A stretch of 7,291 nt of DNA from Desulfobacterales bacterium (lineage in GTDB: Bacteria > Desulfobacterota > Desulfobacteria > Desulfobacterales > JAHEIW01), in contig JAQYWI010000238.1 in assembly GCA_030145015.1 (NCBI GenBank), positions 1 to 7,291 on the forward strand, written 5' to 3'. Each line of letters opens with the position of its first letter. Position 1 is the stretch's first letter. Of the stretch, positions 4,594-7,291 are shown one piece after another. The notes under the pieces are model-generated. The model was not told the origin of the DNA and made no database searches. It was given only the letters and a program-made list of their open reading frames with translations. A program made the translations under genes and the position numbers.

Positions 4594-6816
4594 TTACTTC
4601 ACCAGTAATCCGAAGGCCGATCCGATTTGAAAAATGAGCACTGCCAGACCAAAGGCCAGGGCCGTGTTAAATGCCATGGCAAACACCCCCCATTTCCAGG
4701 AACCGGATTCTCTGGATATACAAATAACCGAAACAAAGCAGGGCGAATAGAACATCGTAAAAACAATCAGCCCGATGGCCGTCAACGGCGACCAGTTGGG
4801 GTCCTTGGCCAGGGTTTCGGACAGAGAGCCGGTTTCTTCCGTATCCACTTCTCCTAAAGAATAGGCGGTGCCCAGGGTTGAAACCACCACTTCTTTGGCG
4901 GCAAAGCCGCCGACCAGTGCAATATTGGTCCGCCAGTCAAAACCCGCCCAGCGCGATACGCCTTCCAATGCTCCCCCGATGCGACCGGCAATCGAGCTTT
5001 TCAATCCGGCCTCAGCTTCGGCGGCATCGATGCGTTGCAGTCTTGCCTTTAGATTTTGGGCCGAATCGGAAAGTTCGGCATTCTCTCCGGCAAATTCCAG
5101 CTGTTGAGCAACCATGGCCGGTACGCGCTTTATTTCGGTTTGCCTTAATTTTTCAAATTCCAGGACTTTTGAATCCGGAAGACCGGGAAACGTCATCATC
5201 GCCCATAGGACGATCGACAGGCCCAGAATAATCGTGCCGGCTTTTTTGACATACTGCCAGGTGCGCTCCCAGGTATGGATGGCCAACCCTTTAAAGGTCG
5301 GCATGCGGTAAGGGGGAAGTTCCATGACAAACGGGGTCGACTCTCCTTTAATTACCGTAATCCGCAGCAGCTTGGCAACCAGAAGTGCGCCGGCCCAGGC
5401 ACCGATGGTGATCAAAAACATAATCGCGGCCTCATATTGCGCAAAAAATGTGGCGATCAGTAAGGCAAATACGGGCAATTTGGCACCGCAGTTCATAAAC
5501 GGTACGGTCAGCAAGGTGGCCAGACGCTCGCGCGGCGACTTGAGCGTTCGGGTTGCCATCACACCCGGTACGGCACAGCCCCCGGCGATGCCGCCGGATA
5601 CAATAAAGGCCATCACCGAGCTGCCGTGCAAACCGAATATCCGAAATACCCGATCCAGCATAAAGGCCACCCGCGCCAGATATCCGGAATCTTCCAGTAT
5701 GGCGATGCCGAAAAACATAAACATAATGAGGGGCACAAAACCCAGGACGCCGCCGACACCATCGATGATTCCGGATACGATCAGCGATTGCAGCAACCCC
5801 TCCGGCAGGACGGTCGACAGGGCTGACCCCAGCCAGCCAAAAAAGCTTTCCAGCCAGCCCACCGGCACTTTACTGTAAGTAAAGGTAAAATGATAAAGCC
5901 CGGCAATCACCGCCAGCATGATTAAGGGGCCCAGAAAGCGATTGGTAACCACCTTGTCGATTCGATCCGAGCTGTGAAGTCGGTTCTGATCATATTTGTG
6001 GTAGATGACCCCCCGTTTTAGGATCGATTTGATATAGCCGTAACGTTGATCGGCAATCATGGCCTCAGGATACGTATCCAGGGTACTCAGCAGATGGTGA
6101 GATACGCTGCGCACCGCTTCTTCCAGCCGGCTGGCCAGTTCCGGATTTGCCTTTTTACCTTTGCTCAGAATCTGCTCATCATTTTCCATATACTTTAATG
6201 CAATCCAGCGCGCCTGATAGGTGTCGGTCAGAAAATTGTCGGCCTTGATTTCCGCTTCCATTTTTGAAAGGGCCTGATCGATATCGGTCCCGTAGGAAAT
6301 TTTAAGCGGGGCCAATTCATGATCGGCATGCATCATCTGAGCGGCGCTATGCATGAGCTCCTTTTTGCCTTGGCCTGTACGGGCGACCGTCGGGGTCACG
6401 GGCACTCCCAGAAGGGACGCAAGTTTTTTGGCATCGATTTTAATCCCCCGTTTTTTGGCGACATCCATCATGTTGAGGGCAATGCATATGGGAATACCCA
6501 TCTCAAGAAACTGGATCGCCAGATAGAGATTGCGCTCCAGGTTGGAGGCATCAACGATGTTGATGACCACTTCCGGTTTTTTGTCGACCAGAAAATCACG
6601 GGCCACCACTTCTTCCAGAGAATAGGCGGTCAGGGAATAAGTACCGGGGAGATCGACAATATGAAGCCTAAATCCTTCACGGACATAGGTGCCTTCTTTT
6701 TTTTCAACCGTCACGCCGGGATAATTTCCCACGTGCTGTCGGGAGCCGGTCAGTTCATTAAATAGGGTGGTTTTGCCGGAATTCGGGTTTCCGGCCAATG
6801 CAACCGTGGCTGCCAT
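4594..6816 (-). CDS. feoB: Ferrous iron transport protein B (GTPase-gated Fe(II) permease)
   Basis: A 740-aa inner-membrane Fe(II) importer, near the usual length (E. coli 773). The N-terminal G domain has G1 GNPNSGKT (9-16), the switch I segment GNYPGVTVE with T36, G3 DLPG (55-58), G4 NMMD (115-118) and a G5-like VARTGQG (144-150). A helical GDI-like domain (about 165-285) leads to the membrane domain from about 293. The two inverted Gate repeats carry the conserved pore Cys segments: GGCAVPGVMATRTL (412-425) with PFMNCGAKLPVF (439-450), and the later FYSPCFVSVICISRE (689-703). A charged, Ala/Glu-rich segment without hydrophobic character (about 547-607) interrupts the membrane domain before GFDWRTNIALVGGFAAKE. 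The GCNVP motif of E. coli-type FeoB reads GCAVP here. ATG 6816 follows feoA by 3 nt, with GGAGG inside the feoA end, so translation is coupled. Expression is probably driven from the promoter upstream of feoA. Confidence 0.98.
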   Translation of the reverse strand: MAATVALAGNPNSGKTTLFNELTGSRQHVGNYPGVTVEKKEGTYVREGFRLHIVDLPGTYSLTAYSLEEVVARDFLVDKKPEVVINIVDASNLERNLYLAIQFLEMGIPICIALNMMDVAKKRGIKIDAKKLASLLGVPVTPTVARTGQGKKELMHSAAQMMHADHELAPLKISYGTDIDQALSKMEAEIKADNFLTDTYQARWIALKYMENDEQILSKGKKANPELASRLEEAVRSVSHHLLSTLDTYPEAMIADQRYGYIKSILKRGVIYHKYDQNRLHSSDRIDKVVTNRFLGPLIMLAVIAGLYHFTFTYSKVPVGWLESFFGWLGSALSTVLPEGLLQSLIVSGIIDGVGGVLGFVPLIMFMFFGIAILEDSGYLARVAFMLDRVFRIFGLHGSSVMAFIVSGGIAGGCAVPGVMATRTLKSPRERLATLLTVPFMNCGAKLPVFALLIATFFAQYEAAIMFLITIGAWAGALLVAKLLRITVIKGESTPFVMELPPYRMPTFKGLAIHTWERTWQYVKKAGTIILGLSIVLWAMMTFPGLPDSKVLEFEKLRQTEIKRVPAMVAQQLEFAGENAELSDSAQNLKARLQRIDAAEAEAGLKSSIAGRIGGALEGVSRWAGFDWRTNIALVGGFAAKEVVVSTLGTAYSLGEVDTEETGSLSETLAKDPNWSPLTAIGLIVFTMFYSPCFVSVICISRESGSWKWGVFAMAFNTALAFGLAVLIFQIGSAFGLLVK

Positions 6817-6819
6817 CTG

Positions 6820-7050
6820 TTATTCAACCTCCACTTCGATATAGTCGGCTTCATTGTTGCGCAGCGTCAGGGTGGCGCCGCGGATTCTTAAGGCCACAGG
6901 ATCATATAAGGGCGCGCGCCCCTGAATTCTAATTTCCGTACCCGGCACAAGCCCCATATCGCGGAGGCGCCGGCCAAGTTCCCCGCTTACTTTAACGCTG
7001 GCAATCGTGCCTGCTTGATTATCTCTCATGTTGCGCAAGTTTATTCGCAT
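6820..7050 (-). CDS. feoA: Ferrous iron transport protein A (small SH3-like FeoA)
   Basis: A 76-aa single-domain FeoA protein, the usual length. Family features are the opening LRNMRDNQAGTIASV, then LGRRLRDMGLVPGTEIRI (about 26-43), where the GLVPG turn is characteristic, and an amphipathic beta-rich end (VALRIRGATLTLRNNEADYIEVE). FeoA is a cytosolic partner needed for FeoB activity. ATG 7050 is chosen because GGAGG lies about 10-11 nt upstream; a second Met at residue 8 would cut into the first strand. It is the first gene of feoA-feoB-Cys-rich peptide and lies just downstream of a DtxR-like palindrome and a predicted promoter. Confidence 0.96.
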   Translation of the reverse strand: MRINLRNMRDNQAGTIASVKVSGELGRRLRDMGLVPGTEIRIQGRAPLYDPVALRIRGATLTLRNNEADYIEVEVE

Positions 7051-7092
7051 CCCGATTCAATCCTCCGTAAATGGGCAAAAAAATAAATTGAA

Positions 7093-7114
7093 AAAGTTAG
7101 GTACACCAAACTTT
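7093..7114 (-). promoter_or_regulatory. Predicted DtxR-family operator of the feo operon
   Basis: A 22-bp palindrome with half sites AAAGTTaGGT (7093-7102) and ACCaAACTTT (7105-7114) around a central AC; 18 of 22 positions are symmetric. Size, symmetry and the TTAGGT-type core resemble DtxR/IdeR operators (TTAGGTTAGGCTAACCTAA type). It lies 43-64 nt upstream of feoA and overlaps the predicted promoter, the expected position for repression. The DtxR-family protein encoded at 3568-4110 is the obvious candidate binder; binding itself is inferred. Confidence 0.65.
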
Positions 7115-7126
7115 ATGCGGTGTCAA
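7098..7126 (-). promoter_or_regulatory. Predicted sigma-70 promoter of feoA
   Basis: On the minus strand a perfect TTGACA -35 (7121-7126) is followed by a 17-nt spacer and a weak -10, TACCTA (7098-7103), matching TATAAT only at the first two bases. The -35 is convincing; the -10 assignment is uncertain. The DtxR-like palindrome covers the spacer and the -10. Confidence 0.45.
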
Positions 7127-7262
7127 GAAAAAACTTTAATGCGCAAAACTTATGCCCGTAATTCTCTGATAGTGTTATGGTATCCAGATTTTTTTGAAAC
7201 GATGTGGCGCGCGTGCGTAGAATAAAAGAATGCGGATCTCTATGAAGCTCCAGTGATTTTAA

Positions 7263-7285
7263 AGTTTGTCCGTATCTGACAAACT
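7263..7285. promoter_or_regulatory. 8-bp dyad AGTTTGTC-N7-GACAAACT
   Basis: AGTTTGTC (7263-7270) and GACAAACT (7278-7285) are perfect complements with a 7-nt centre. There is no T-tract on either side, so it looks more like an operator than a terminator. It lies at the right edge, about 210 nt upstream of feoA, and could belong to a gene outside the window. Confidence 0.35.
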
Positions 7286-7291
7286 ACCATG

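Noticed and set aside
5324..5878. 184-aa open frame on the plus strand
   Set aside because: It lies wholly antisense to feoB, has a low-complexity Pro/Ser/Arg-rich composition and no family motif; it is a shadow of the feoB codons.
6319..6765. 148-aa open frame on the plus strand
   Set aside because: Antisense to the FeoB G domain, whose motifs are intact; His/Phe-rich composition is typical of a reverse-strand shadow.
7028..7225. 65-aa plus-strand frame over the feo promoter
   Set aside because: It overlaps the feoA start antisense, lacks a convincing ribosome site and runs across the predicted promoter and operator; no recognisable domain.

Overview
The window looks like chromosomal DNA from an anaerobic deltaproteobacterium (Desulfobacterota, probably Desulfobacterales-like). 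This is inferred from the gene set: a beta-oxidation-type acyl-CoA dehydrogenase, a Tat-exported multi-cluster ferredoxin with a small membrane cytochrome b, an ECF sigma/zinc anti-sigma pair, and an anaerobic ferrous-iron uptake operon (feoA-feoB-Cys-rich peptide) with a DtxR-family regulator. Base composition is moderate and no gene looks foreign. No rRNA, tRNA, CRISPR array or complete insertion sequence was seen.

Layout, left to right. 1-602 (+): 3' end of an acyl-CoA dehydrogenase. 603-936: gene-free stretch with short direct repeats and a dyad. 937-2396 (+): two-gene unit encoding a periplasmic four-cluster Fe-S protein and a four-helix cytochrome b-like membrane subunit, closed by a rho-independent terminator (2405-2434). 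2506-3500 (+): a tiny membrane peptide, an ECF-type sigma factor and its zinc-finger anti-sigma factor, tightly packed. 3568-4110 (-): DtxR/MntR-family metalloregulator, convergent with the sigma unit. 4111-4388: gene-free stretch holding an unusual AT-rich inverted/tandem repeat. 4389-7050 (-): feoA, feoB and a FeoB-associated Cys-rich membrane peptide, with 3-nt and 1-nt gaps. 7051-7291: feo promoter region with a DtxR-like palindrome overlapping a predicted promoter.

How the parts fit. FeoB takes up Fe(II) with FeoA and the Cys-rich peptide. The regulator downstream is the obvious candidate to repress feo through the palindrome at 7093-7114. The Fe-S/cytochrome b pair resembles the electron-transfer subunits of formate dehydrogenases or hydrogenases, but no catalytic subunit is in view.

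The most interesting signal is the peptide at 2506. Its 29-codon frame ends at a TGA followed at SECIS distance by a stem-loop with an AGGU apical loop, and the frame stays open for 24 more codons with a Cys five residues after the TGA. It may be an unannotated 54-aa membrane selenoprotein. The same hairpin contains the ribosome binding site of the sigma factor, so the two genes may be translationally coupled.
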